Assembly: GCA_030340625.1 (NCBI GenBank)
Contig: JAOPHQ010001750.1
Location: 62,001-126,000 of the forward strand
Reading direction: 5' to 3'
DNA from: Merluccius polli
Taxonomy: Eukaryota > Chordata > Actinopteri > Gadiformes > Merlucciidae
Length of the DNA: 64,000 bases
Shown here: positions 1 through 11,169 of the stretch, piece after piece
Layout: every line of letters starts with the position of its first letter
Numbering within the stretch: position 1 is the first letter of the stretch
Notes under the pieces: model-generated
Databases searched by the model: none
Seen by the model: only the letters and a program-made list of their open reading frames with translations
What the model was told of the DNA's origin: nothing
Translations under genes and position numbers: made by a program

Positions 1-1072
1 AACCAAACACAGGCTTCACACACACTGGCTACCTGGCCAAAAGCGTCTATCACCAAAAACTCTCAGGGCTAGTTCACGCCATCTGCCACTGGTGGCAACT
101 GGGGCGGGGGGGGGGGGGTGCCGAGGGACAGTTTAGAAATGGGCCACTGTCTAATGCGTCTGCCTCCCTTTCTCTTCCACTGTAAATAGACTGCTACTTG
201 GTAGCGGGACTTCGAGGCCGGCGGGCAAACCAAAAAAGGCGGCAAAAGAAACCACGTGGGGATGTTGACAGCAGTCTGCACATGAGCTGATGGTGCTGCC
301 CAGCGTGGAGTCGGTGCCCGGCCCTGGATCTTGAGGCGACCTCGGGGAGGTTGTGACTGGGGGTAGGGACCTTGTGTAATAGACTACACTGTCACCCAAT
401 GAGGCTAATTGGGGAGTATTTCAAAAAGCATGTATTGAACATGTAAAGATCAGTCAAGCTTTATTTTAAAATGTGTTTGATAATCAGGCTTGTTCGTATA
501 AACTTCTTTCTGTGAGAAATTGTATCAGTACACATTTATTCACAAACTGGCCGTGTAAAAGCTGACAGACAATTTACGATAAAGTCTGTGATCCATCGGG
601 TGGCGGCGTTTCAAACTTCTGACGCTCAAGATCGTCTCCTCAGTGTTTTTTTTTTTCCGAGACGGAGACAACGATAGTCATGTGTTGCTCAAGGTCCTTT
701 AACACCCCCTCACGCCACCCACACACCCCCACACAACCGACCCGTTTCCCCCATCACACATCTCCCCGAACAATTAATTTTATCTTTGGGGTACTATCAA
801 GAGAGAGCCCGACAAAGCGGCACGACAGAAAAAAAAAAATAGTTCAGAACCCTGAGGGCCGCACAGGGAATTAATTTGTTTGACAAGATCTCTCACGAAA
901 AAACCATTTGCCTAGCTTTGCTTCAGCTGGATGTTGTCACTGCCCCAGCATACAGTATTCGCAGCGAAAGGGCAGAGGACGAGGAGGACGTCGTGGAAAT
1001 CATGCCAACCGAATCCGCTGAAAATATTGAAGTGACCAGCTACTGATGAGGGGGAAAGATAAAGTAAACCCT

Positions 1073-1074
<2 letters not shown>
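1..1074. other. Non-coding sequence, no gene seen
   Basis: I see no convincing exon. A G-run interrupted by one C lies at about 101-119 and a T-run at 644-656. Short frames on either strand lack any recognisable domain. The composition is otherwise mixed and looks low-copy. Confidence 0.6.

Positions 1075-1131
<57 letters not shown>
1075..1131. repeat. (TA)n microsatellite
   Basis: A pure TA alternation of about 57 bp, followed by an AT-rich tail with a T-run. Confidence 0.98.
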
Positions 1132-1136
<5 letters not shown>

Positions 1137-1431
1137 TTAATTTTTTTTTTATTATTTTGTTCCCTAACAAAGCATCTAAAACGGGTCAGGCCTGTGGGAA
1201 CAGATACAGAGAAAACACTGTAGTATGTGCGCTCTGGTGAAGCAGGGCTAACATTCTTCATGCTAATCCCACACTCACAATGGTTGACATTGACTTTTTT
1301 TTATCCACTCTCTGCAAAGCTACAAACACTCTTTCCAACTGAATTCCCAACCTGATTTCTGACCAGACCACCCAAAAAACGAACGTCTGGGCCCAAGCCT
1401 CCTCTCAGGCTTTCCAAAACTATTGACATAA

Positions 1432-1780
1432 AACAGACGCTTGATGCATTATCTGGGATGCCAAAAAAAATTAATCAAAGTAATGATTGAATAATTATCT
1501 CAAGTGCAATTAATTAAACATGCCAATGAACTCATCTTGAACAGCTGTCCCGGCTCTGGCTCTTAATCACTTGTGAGAATTACTGAACACAAATGGAGGA
1601 CGGCGAGTGCATGGAATAATCTCCGCAAAGTGCATTGTTTACAAACAGTAATTAATATCACACCGTGTATTACCGGGGCTAAGTGACTGACGATGCACTT
1701 CTGTAATTGTCCAAGAGAGACTTGGCGTTATATCCGCCGCGAGTTTGCCTCAGACGCCCCTCGTTAGGGCCGAAGACGGA
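1432..1780. other. Candidate conserved non-coding block
   Basis: This is repeat-free, AT-rich sequence with several homeodomain-type cores (TTAATTAA near 1510 and TAATTAA elsewhere) in a mixed-complexity setting. It has no coding potential. Its look resembles vertebrate developmental enhancers, but conservation cannot be judged from one genome. Confidence 0.3.
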
Positions 1781-2012
1781 TTGGATCACAAAGCGAAATC
1801 CAGAGTGGTTAGGTGCCAAAAAAAATGATTGTTCGGTTTAAATGATGGAACAAATTGAGGATGACATAGAAATGGCCAAAGATAAATAAATAAGCAAATA
1901 CGGATCCGATCACTAGCGTTGGAATAAAACGTCTTTAGGATCAACATCTGATCATTTCCACTGTCACATAAATGTGCAGTTCGGGAAGACGACCCCTTGT
2001 TCAAAAAGTTCA

Positions 2013-2014
2013 AC

Positions 2015-2048
<34 letters not shown>
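2013..2048. repeat. (AAT)n microsatellite
   Basis: About 12 trinucleotide copies, followed after 60 bp by a (TA)n tract at 2111-2130. Confidence 0.97.
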
Positions 2049-2050
<2 letters not shown>

Positions 2051-2133
2051 ATATAATAATAAATAAATAGAAACAAAAATACATTCAAAAATACTTAAAT
2101 TTCAAACAAACTATATATATATATATATATCCC

Positions 2134-2177
2134 TCTGGCATCCCTCTGTGGCCTGACAGCCACAGAGGGATGCCAGG
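2134..2177. repeat. Perfect short-loop hairpin
   Basis: An 18 bp perfect stem (2135-2152 with 2159-2176), plus one outer G-T pair, closes on a 6 nt loop (ctgaca). It sits directly beside the (TA)n tract at 2111-2130. The stem is too short and the loop too tight for a normal pre-miRNA. It looks like a fold-back copy made by template switching. Confidence 0.85.
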
Positions 2178-2180
2178 AAA

Positions 2181-2605
2181 CAGGGCTGCTATGTGGCTCT
2201 GACATACGAGGGGATCCGTCTCTGGCCTCAGCCGCGTCCAGCGAGCATATGAAGATGGACAAGCCCTCCACAGTCAGCGGATGGCAATGGAGGGAAATGG
2301 AGGATTTCTATTCCGCAGTTGGTTTGGGCTTCAAGTTATGGTAGGTTAGGCTCATAGGTGCATTATGATCCTGCACAATGTGGCCTTGCCCTGCAATCGT
2401 CATTGAAATCTGACTTTACGCATGTAATATAATTTGCATCAAAAGGAGCATTAGTTTGATTAGAGGAGAGAAGCATTGTGGGTTAAAAAAGGATAACATG
2501 CATATTTTATATAATTTTGCTATTGTGCACGGCACTCTGAATGTAATGTAATTATAGTCATTTAAATGAGCTTGCCAACTGTGTGAGTAAGTGCTTCTGT
2601 TCCCA
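2181..2605. other. Non-coding, nothing recognised
   Basis: Mixed-composition sequence with no tandem repeat, transposon end or exon that I can support. Confidence 0.5.
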
Positions 2606-2694
2606 CACACACACACACACTATGTAAAGCGCTTTGAGTGACCTCCAATAAAGCGCTATATAAAACCTATCAATTATTATTATTATTATTATTC
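2606..2694 (+). mobile_element. LINE/SINE 3' tail fragment
   Basis: After a short (AC)n tract, the sequence runs through GTAAAGCGCTTTGAGTGACC and AAAGCGCTATATAAAA to a (TAT)n end. This is the conserved 3' tail shared by many teleost LINEs and the SINEs that borrow it. Only the 3' end is present, as expected from 5' truncation. Confidence 0.65.
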
Positions 2695-3640
2695 TTGAAC
2701 TCCGAATCCACAGGGATGAAACAAAATAAGAACGTAAATGACTTGAAAAAATGTTTAGGTTGAGGTAGTTGAGCGTTATGGAAAGATGGAGACAACTTCT
2801 TGTTTAAGAGTTAGGAAAAATCGGCCTGTATGGGCTACTAACAGTTGCTGGGTCGAGTGGTCATCACAAGGTAATGAAATCCTGAAATTAATCTATTTAT
2901 CTTATATAAAATGTGGCACTCCATTTATGGATATATTGAAGAATACAAAAATAAATAGCCAGGATATCATTAATGAAGGTTGTGTTAAAGTGTATTTTCA
3001 AATCAATCTACATACACACAATCTACATACAATTAATCTCACAGCTGTTGGCTGGAGATGAATTTGTTTATTTGCGACATTTGTATTTAAACAACAGAGA
3101 GGGGAATGAGTCAAAGTTTAAGGCAAATATTTATTTAAGCAGAAATAAATGAATGCATTAGTACTACCCATCTGGTAATGCTTCATGTAGTTTAGTCACA
3201 GCTCTGTCTCTCTCTTGCCAAGAACATGTAAATGAACCTTACAAAATATATATATTTTAGCAAAAGAGCTAGCTCTTTTTTTAAAAACAAGATAAGCCCA
3301 AGGCATTAATATTAGAAAGCAGTTTGAAGAAGACCCTCTTGGAGAAACCGACATAGCTGTGGTCACTGGTCAATATTGCATGTCCATTCATTATTCGCGT
3401 GCAGAATCAATTGTCTTTTATTCTGTAGCTTGCGCTGGAACGCTTATGGATGTAACGGGCAAAAACTACAATTGAAAAAAAAGCAATTAGACAGCACAGA
3501 GGATCCTTGTACCGCTACAAAGACATATTTACTACAGTATTGTCTTCTGTTATTTTGTATCGCATTACTGTATTTTAAGATGCGTAAGACCATGATGGAT
3601 AAGTGACTTAAAAAAAATTATAGGTTATTTTATTGTGGAA
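2695..3640. other. AT-rich non-coding sequence
   Basis: No exon, repeat unit or transposon end is recognised. The frame at 2786-3061 has no known motif and its codon use follows the AT-rich background. Confidence 0.5.
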
Positions 3641-3644
3641 AGGA

Positions 3645-3647
<3 letters not shown>

Positions 3648-3697
<50 letters not shown>
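3648..3697. repeat. (TA)n microsatellite
   Basis: A pure TA alternation of about 50 bp. Confidence 0.98.
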
Positions 3698-3699
<2 letters not shown>

Positions 3700-4390
3700 A
3701 ACTTTGTCCCAAAGTTAGTCTCTTCAAGAATCGATTCCTCTCTGACATAATTGTTGTTATTCCTGCCTCTCTAAACAAGCTGTTAGACCAGTAGGGCATC
3801 TAAAAAGGGGGTATTGTTGGAGATCGTCTTTTGTGCTTGTAGTGCAATTAAACGCAAAAGGTTTTTCAAGAGCATTTTCGAGCGCTATCGATGGCAATTC
3901 ACGAAATGTCTGTGTACTCTGCACATGACAGTCAGCGTCTCATTCGCCAGCTCCATGACACAGCTCTGTCATTAATAACGGCATTTGACTTTGCGTACAT
4001 CACAACACATGGCCTCGCCCTCACAACCTGTTTATTTTCCGTCCGCCGGCAAAAGGTAAAGATGTGGTTAAGTCTATGTCATTATCTCGTAATTCCAGTT
4101 ATCGTGATTTGACCCACTCGGTCTGTTTTGGCAGACTTTTTAACGGTAATGTTACAGCATAATGGTTTTTAACCTCTTATCACTCAGTCACACGGTGAAT
4201 GGGAAACCTGTAAAATGCCAATTCACCGTCATTGCCTTGCGGAGAGGCCTAATGTATTTTCTGTTAACGGAGGAGTACAGGGTCAGAGGTTTAATGTCTG
4301 GCAGCCAAGCACAATTCTCTATGCTATTGTAGGAGCTCTATTGTAGACGTCCCGCTCCTCAGCCTGTCACTGTCTCCGGGTTCTGTTAAC
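3698..4390. other. Non-coding, nothing recognised
   Basis: Mixed-complexity sequence with no domain, RNA gene or repeat that I can name. Confidence 0.5.
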
Positions 4391-4396
4391 GCGTGC

Positions 4397-4402
4397 GCAC
4401 GC

Positions 4403-4465
<63 letters not shown>

Positions 4466-4525
4466 GAAGCACACACACCACAAAAGCCGACACACACATG
4501 CCCACACATGCATGGGGGCACGCAC

Positions 4526-4560
<35 letters not shown>
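4397..4560. repeat. Compound (AC)n microsatellite
   Basis: Two long (AC)n blocks (4404-4463 and 4529-4560) are joined by imperfect AC-rich sequence. Both strands give long TH or CV frames that are artefacts of the repeat. Confidence 0.97.
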
Positions 4561-4569
4561 ATTACAGTG

Positions 4570-5510
4570 CTCACTCACTCGCCTCTGCGCAGTGTACAAG
4601 TCGCCACAGAGCCATCCATCCGAATGCCCTGGACCGTGAAATTAGGTTAAGATGTAAGGCTGCGAGTGACACAGGTGTGGATTCAAATGAGAACTTTCAG
4701 ATGAAGAAAAGGCCGGATCTGAGACACGCCATGGATACCCATAGTCGTTAAAGGCAGTCGGATTCACATTTCCCCGGCTTCGTTTTCCAATTTTGTTGTC
4801 TTTGGTTTTTGGTTATTTTTGGTACACATACTCCATTTGTGTTTATCGTAGGGCATTCATGCACCGACTGGGAAGCGGTGGGTAAAAGGTATGAAGATAT
4901 TAGCTTCTCTCACACACCCAAAATCTCATTTCAACCCCGAGAAAACTTTGAAGTCGCTCGAGCTTGTCATGCGCTCATCTCCTGTAAAATAGTGCACTGC
5001 AAGCACTTCTCTATGCACCGCCATTCTCCCTTCCTCAGACACACAAACAAACAAAACACACACAAATGACACGCACACACACACACACACATTCAAAGTC
5101 CACTCAACCATAGGGCCTCCTTTATTTTGTAATAAATTCCTGCTCGTGTAAAAGTCAGATTTGAGCGTACGACAAGCGCAGCCGGTAATCATCGCGACCG
5201 TTGTCTTGTGACAAATTATATTAACGTAGGTCTACCTGCCGAGCGCCTCTCGCTGTAAACAAAGCACGGCATCAGAGAGCGGATGGAAAATAATCCATTG
5301 TTTTAGTCTTTGACTGCAACCCCCCCCCCATGAGGGTTGAATGGTTAGAATTGTGTTGCTTGAAACACAAGGCACTGAGGATACTGCATTATTGTAAGTG
5401 GTTTAGTTAACACGACGGTTTGGTTGAAATCAAAGTTCAGGGTTAGCTGATGGATGGAGACAAGACATCTCACTGGGATAAGGAAAAGGGACATTTTGTA
5501 ATATAGTGCA
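4570..5510. other. Non-coding with minor simple repeats
   Basis: It contains a short (AC)n tract near 5070-5090 and a C-run near 5320-5329. No gene is visible. Confidence 0.5.
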
Positions 5511-5515
5511 CCTCA

Positions 5516-5516
5516 A

Positions 5517-5556
<40 letters not shown>

Positions 5557-5600
5557 TATAGCACCTTTCAATAACAAAGTTAAGAGTAGGAGCCGAACAC
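5516..5600 (-). mobile_element. LINE/SINE 3' tail fragment with (AAT)n
   Basis: An (AAT)n tract at about 5517-5555 is followed by TATATAGCACCTTTCA. Read on the minus strand this is the usual order for teleost LINE tails: TGAAAGGTGCTATATA, then (ATT)n. Only the tail is present. Confidence 0.55.
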
Positions 5601-6590
5601 AGCAACCACTTCACTACAGTTGAAAAGATTTAGATTTGGAGAGGCATAGTTGGATCACACCATATAATCTGTAGTGTGGGCAGTGATGAGGTCTCCCTGG
5701 CAGTGAGTGAGCTTGTGCCATTAGCCAGCTAAAGCTATAGTTTAGGATAGCACTATGCTAGGCATGCGGTGAATCTCCTCATGTGTGAGCGGGGCCTCTC
5801 TCCATATGGTATCTCATTCTGATAACAGCTCTCCTGGGGTGGGGCGAGGCTAGGAGGTTAGCTGGACTGCTCTAGTGTTTTATTTGCATTCAGTCTGTTT
5901 TTATATAAATTTTGCAGGCACTGCTATTTTTTTTGCTTTGCTCACTCACTCACCTGTACACTTTCTCTGTTGCCATTTAATGATGTGTCTGCAAAATGCC
6001 AACCGAATGGAACCTAAAAACAAATAATGAATGAATTTGACGGGAAAAGGAAAACGTATTGTTCCATCCAACTTTAGTATTGGTATTGACAACGCCCCGA
6101 TGAAGCAGCCAAACACAACCGGGTTCTCGCTCACTACAATGGAAGTCACCGACACCGAACCACAAGCCTCTATCGGCACGCTTTTGCTTTTTGACAGACA
6201 ACACCATTCCCTATGTGATGTAAAAACCGTATCCATAAATTGTTAGAGGGAGGTGCATACTGCTTTCATGCTTAAGTGATTTGAACACTTTATCTCCGTT
6301 TTTGAAGAGAAGAAATTCGGAGCGAGAAACGAGCCATTCACCCCCAATCACTTTATTGTGGAAAGCCACGGGGCTATCAAAGGCAAACAAATAAAAACGG
6401 CCGCACGTAAGAGCACTATTGACTATTGCTTTTCCTATAATGGGTATTGACCGCTGCATTGGTTAGGATTTGCTGATATCTGCAGTCTTTTTAAACCCTG
6501 GTGGGTTCAAACATGAAAAGTTTCTATTCCAATCACGACGGCCTGTCATTTATAGCTGAGTGCTTAAAAGGGAATACAAAACGCTTAGGG
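5601..6590. other. Non-coding, possible conserved block near 6240-6480
   Basis: No repeats or exons are recognised. The complex, repeat-free stretch at 6240-6480 could be a conserved non-coding element, which cannot be tested here. Confidence 0.3.
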
Positions 6591-6595
6591 TTGTG

Positions 6596-6597
<2 letters not shown>

Positions 6598-6642
<45 letters not shown>

Positions 6643-6664
6643 GTGTGCACATGTGTCTGTGTGT
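6598..6664. repeat. (GT)n microsatellite
   Basis: Pure GT to about 6634, then imperfect GT with ATGT steps. Confidence 0.96.
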
Positions 6665-7129
6665 AGGGCCGATATCTAGTTAATTCCCTGAGTCTTGCTT
6701 TTGACCCCAGTACAAAGCCTTATATCCATCATCATTCCCTAACTGACACCTAATGATCCTTTGTGTTATTTTGAATTATGAGGGAACTGGGGGTATCCCT
6801 AGTATCTTGACAGTGAGAATTAAGTTGGCGCTGAATGGGAACGCCAGTCAGGCTTTTGAACACAGCCAACAGTTGAACTATGCGCTCCTGATTTTTAAAA
6901 TGCCACTAATGAACTCTTGTCATGCAAATTTTGTATATGTGTGGCTGTGCACTCTTGGTCCCTTAAGTGGACGAATGGCATTAGCGTAAATCCTTGCGAC
7001 GCGCCACCGTGTGCAGTTAGCTAGAGAGACCTCTGGTGTGCATTAGCTCTATTATTAGCTCTCCTTATTCAGTGTGTTTGGGTCGCTGTGCATGCATATT
7101 TTCATTCAAGTGTGTGTGCACGTTGTGCA

Positions 7130-7166
7130 GACCCATACACACACTCACACGCACACACGCTCGAGC

Positions 7167-7204
<38 letters not shown>

Positions 7205-7214
7205 CACACACACA
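7130..7214. repeat. (AC)n microsatellite, imperfect
   Basis: AC-rich from 7130, with a long pure block from about 7169. Confidence 0.95.
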
Positions 7215-7390
7215 GTGGATGCCAAGGGTCAAGTGGTTTATCAATGTGTGCCGTAGAAAACCCTGACGCTAGCTAATATTTCAGGATGTGTTCTCTTTTA
7301 TTTGCATACAGGATGCTGCCTCAGCCCGCTCCCATTGTGAGAGCCTTCTATGTGAATGTCACCACTGTTATTACAGAGCGTGGCATGCGG

Positions 7391-7615
7391 CCGCTTTCTC
7401 TCGCTTTCCCTCGCTTTCTCCCTTACTGCCTCCCTCTCTCTCTCCCATCCCTCTCACTCCTTCTCTCTGTGCGCCTGCCCCCCCCCCCACTATCTCCCTC
7501 ACTGTCTCCATCTCTCCACCTCCCTCCCTCTCTCACCCTCTCTCACTCGCTCTCCCTCTCTGCTCTTTGTCTATGTCTCTCTGTCACTCTCTCCTTTGTC
7601 TCACATATTTATAGA
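7391..7615. repeat. Pyrimidine-rich (CT)n tract
   Basis: About 225 bp of almost pure pyrimidine on the plus strand with TCTC and CCCT units and a C-run near 7478-7488. The long Ser/Leu-rich frames here are artefacts. Confidence 0.92.
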
Positions 7616-7856
7616 TCATCCTTGTCGTGTACAGCTACTGATTATTTTCACCCTACAGTCTACGCGTCTAGATCCATTCAGCATCCCTCTCAGTTCCTCA
7701 CCCATTCACTCAACACTAAATATTATTATGTCTCAGCCTTCTTCTGCAATTCTTATACCTCCCGTCAGTCGCTTATGAAATGACAAAGTTGCCCCAGAAC
7801 GGCTGAGACAAAATGGACAGTTTAACATGTCCAGAAAGTAGCGACACTCTACATAC

Positions 7857-7857
<1 letters not shown>

Positions 7858-7920
<63 letters not shown>
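7858..7920. repeat. (GT)n(TA)n compound microsatellite
   Basis: A short GT run passes directly into about 50 bp of pure TA. Confidence 0.97.
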
Positions 7921-7922
<2 letters not shown>

Positions 7923-8305
7923 AACAAAATGCTGCCCATTATTGCTATTGACAGCTCATGGTGACTTTAAAACAGTTTTCCCTGAGACACTGCTTTTAAA
8001 AAAGATTAAATGCTCTCTCTCTCTCGTAAATATAATGCCATGTCTGCATGAGGACAGGCATTTAAAAAAACAAACAAACAAAATAATTGACAAAAAACTG
8101 ACCTGTGCTTAGAAAAACCAGAAGGGTGCCATGCAATCAATTCCAGAAGGTAAATTACATTTATATATGTATTGATTCTACATCTACAGGCTATTTTTCC
8201 CCCAATGTTGGACACATGGTCAGCAATTGTGTTGCTGAAAATACAGTCACATCAAATAAGCGTTGATACGAATAAGGTCATTTGTATATTAAAGGCATGT
8301 TAAAG

Positions 8306-8756
8306 TAGCCTGGCTCCGCCCTCCGACGTACTTCCGCTCAATTTTCATTTCCCTTCAGTATTCTGTCTGGGTTTTCGGCATATTCGCGGGTTTTCTCCCG
8401 GTAAAGTTTTACCTGTCCAATCAGCGAACAGGAGGCGCGGCCTGAGAACAGTGACGTAGAGGTCGTGCGCGAATTTCAGTTATTGAGCGTAAGTACGGAG
8501 GCGGGCGGAGGCTAATGCTAATGCTCACTGCATCTGCCGTTTGTATACTGCGCGCAACGTGGTTTCTGGCGCATGAAATACCTCACGACCAAACGTTAGC
8601 GATTGGTTAAGGCAGAATCGGAGTGGCACTGGGCAGATCCAATAGTTTTAAACTTCAACAGAGCACCCGCCTTCAGTTAGTTAACAATTGTCAATGGTGA
8701 GTGGCCAGACTCTCTGTACAAATGAAATGTAGTACGAGAGGCTGGTGACCAGGCTA
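8306..8756. mobile_element. hAT-like non-autonomous DNA element
   Basis: The ends are inverted copies, TAGCCTGG at 8306-8313 and CCAGGCTA at 8749-8756. The similarity continues imperfectly inward for about 25 bp, ending in a shared GTAC. The element is flanked by the direct repeat ATGTTAAAG at 8297-8305 and 8757-8765. An 8-9 bp target duplication with TAG-starting ends fits the hAT superfamily, though a Mutator-like origin (9 bp duplication) is possible. It is 451 bp with no coding potential. The right duplication includes the first bases of the next element, so it landed on that element's edge. Confidence 0.75.
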
Positions 8757-8763
8757 ATGTTAA

Positions 8764-9065
8764 AGGGGCTATAGACGATATATTTCACCACAAGATGTCG
8801 CACTAGAGCACCAGCATCTCAAACCACAACCATTGGGAGTGTTCTTTACCTTCTTAACTCATCTCATGCACGGCGCGTGCGTTATCATGAACGCACGGCC
8901 GGACCGGAAACACCAAAACAAAGAAAATAGAAACTCAGATTAACACACACACAGAGGGAGGGTGCCTTCATTCTCTGGTCAGGACGCCATTACTCCACTA
9001 TATCTCTACATAGCCAATAGTTGTTTGCTGCTATATTAATGTTCAGGATATTGTCTATAGCCCCT
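8764..9065. mobile_element. TTAA-flanked MITE
   Basis: Inverted ends beginning AGGGGCTATAGAC (8764 onward, and reversed ending at 9065) are flanked on both sides by TTAA (8760-8763 and 9066-9069). A TTAA duplication is the hallmark of the piggyBac superfamily, but the AGGGG start is not the usual piggyBac end, so the family is uncertain. It is 302 bp and non-coding. It carries CCACAAGATGTCGCAC near 8790-8806, similar to a CTCF core. Confidence 0.75.
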
Positions 9066-9299
9066 TTAAAGGGTTTGACATGATAGTGGAACCACAACAG
9101 CCTTCATGGTGAAACATATTGGAGATTGATTGTCCATGCAACCTCAAATTCAATTGAAATTGATCACATAAATTCGGTCATATCGTCAAAGCCTCCACCT
9201 TATAATTGCTAAAAGTCAAAACACAAACAAACACAACCTCCTGTCTTCAGTTGCTTCAAAACTAAAAATGTGTCAGATAATGATTATGTTTCACAACCA

Positions 9300-9440
9300 G
9301 TGACAACAGTTTGAAATCCAGGAAGAAGTCCACCAGGAATCCCTCAGGGTCAGTCCTTTAGCTTGTCTTCAAGATTCATAACCAGCTTGCCCAATCAATA
9401 TTCATTTATCATATGGTGATGACAGGATAGGTGTCCAACC
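9300..9440 (+). pseudogene. Decayed LINE reverse transcriptase
   Basis: Two reverse-transcriptase landmarks sit in the right order and spacing, in different frames. The 9334-9353 stretch reads PGIPQGQ, matching the GVPQG(S) turn. The 9394-9423 stretch reads INIHLSYGDD, a mutated INFHLYADD catalytic motif. Frame changes between them show that the ORF is dead. This order is typical of L2/CR1-type teleost LINEs. Sequence up to about 9890 is probably more of the same LINE but is too eroded to bound. Confidence 0.55.
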
Positions 9441-10370
9441 TATATGTCTGTGGCTGTTATCAACATTTGTGATCAAGCCACCATCATTTTGGCAATAGAC
9501 AGTGAAGAATTATTTTTGGTAAAATGCAGAATTTAGTTAAAACAGACCTTTGGGTGATTGGTGCAATCAAATGCATGTGGTAATTGCCAGTAAACAGGGC
9601 ATTTTCTAAGCGCCTAGGCTATGTATTATAGATGCAAGATTATAATTGCTATAGCCCTCAGCCCTCTTTTATCAGCAATTCATGTCTCAGTGTCTTGGCC
9701 ATTGTGCACAAGTACATTGTCTACTGCATCCCAACATAGTCCAGTCTGTCTAGATATCAAAAAGGCAATTCTTGCCTATTAGATCATTCCTAAACTGCTT
9801 CACCCTTGGCTTTGCCTCCACTTCTCCATAGTTCTACTTTATTCAGTTTACTCTCGTGTATTCACTTTCTACTGAGTTTATATCAGTGATATAGCATCAC
9901 ATGATGGAGCAGTTTGTTGAATTCCATTTTTTTTCTGTCTCAATCATCTTTGAGAAAATGTGAATACATGCAATAGCATCATTGCTATCTGTATCAGATG
10001 TGCGGTATCTCCTTAGCGTGGGTATATCAGGTTCATTTTGGCACCGGCAAGCAATTTAACAGGATTATTGCTGGCATCACTCATAATGGCAAAATCTCAG
10101 CTCATCCACTGAAATATATTCTGGTATCCACCGGTCCCAGAGACAGCAATATTACACGTCCTTTGAGCTTATGCAAAGCATCTGCCATTTCTCTCAGACA
10201 CCCCTCACTCCACCCAACAGTGGTGGGAAATATTAAATGCCTCTCCCCTTACAGACACCAGCACACGTGTACGCACCCCACCTACGCACATGTGTATGCA
10301 CACACGCATACCTCCCTCTATTGTCCTCTCACACTTATTTTTCATTGCTGGCTGTCACTCAGTGGCCGTG
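9441..10370. other. Probable LINE decay product, then unique sequence
   Basis: Sequence to about 9890 may continue the LINE relic (inference from position only). From 9900 to 10370 nothing is recognised apart from AC-rich words near 10260-10310. Confidence 0.35.
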
Positions 10371-10377
10371 TATACGG

Positions 10378-10500
10378 AGGAAGGAGAGAATGGAGGGAGA
10401 GAGAGAGAAAAATAAAGAGAGACAAAAAGACTGAAGGAGAGAGAGAGAGAAAGAGAGGAGAAGGAGAGAGAAAGGGAGAGAGAGGGATGGACAGTGTGCA
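10378..10500. repeat. (GA)n purine tract
   Basis: Imperfect GAGA/GGAGA sequence, almost entirely purine on the plus strand. Confidence 0.93.
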
Positions 10501-10621
10501 CATTGATCTGCCAAAAGTGAGCAGCCATTTTGCGGGGCGAGCTGCGATGACGGCGTGGCACCGCTGTCCCTGGAAGGCTCGTTTCACCTGAACCGCCTTA
10601 ACCTGCGCTGGTATTGCACAT

Positions 10622-10775
10622 GGGGGAGACCCTTCAGAGGGGGAGGGGGAAAGAGGAGAGAGAGAGTGATGGGGGGGGGGAGAGAGAGAGAGAGAGGGGG
10701 GGGGGGGGGGGATACGGGGAGAGAGAGGTAGATGGGGGGAGAGAGAGAGAGAGGTAAATTGGTGGTGGTGGTGGT
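10622..10775. repeat. (GA)n/poly-G/(GGT)n tract
   Basis: GA blocks are separated by G-runs (10672-10680 and 10697-10710), followed by a (GGT)n run at about 10761-10780. Confidence 0.92.
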
Positions 10776-10892
10776 GGTGGGAGGGTTGAGAGGTGGAGGT
10801 GGAATAAGGGAGCAGGAGTCAGGGCCTTGGTCAGGGTTTGGCAGGCTACAGATAAGAGGTTCTCGTCTCAGGCTTCCTCCTGCACGTACTAG

Positions 10893-11009
<117 letters not shown>

Positions 11010-11118
11010 CCCCCTTCCCGACTATCACATGGAAATTTCCCATGAAAGGTCAGTCTTAATGTCATTTTGATGCCAATCTAATTCTTCTGACAATAAACAA
11101 GTTTGTAGTCATATTTGT

Positions 11119-11164
<46 letters not shown>

Positions 11165-11169
11165 CACAC

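Noticed and set aside
2134..2177. Pre-microRNA
   Set aside because: The 18 bp stem and 6 nt loop are too short for normal Drosha/Dicer processing. A template-switch hairpin is simpler.
4324..4650. Long Cys-Val and Thr-His frames at this and other AC/GT tracts
   Set aside because: They are direct translations of dinucleotide repeats, open in several frames at once, with no domain.
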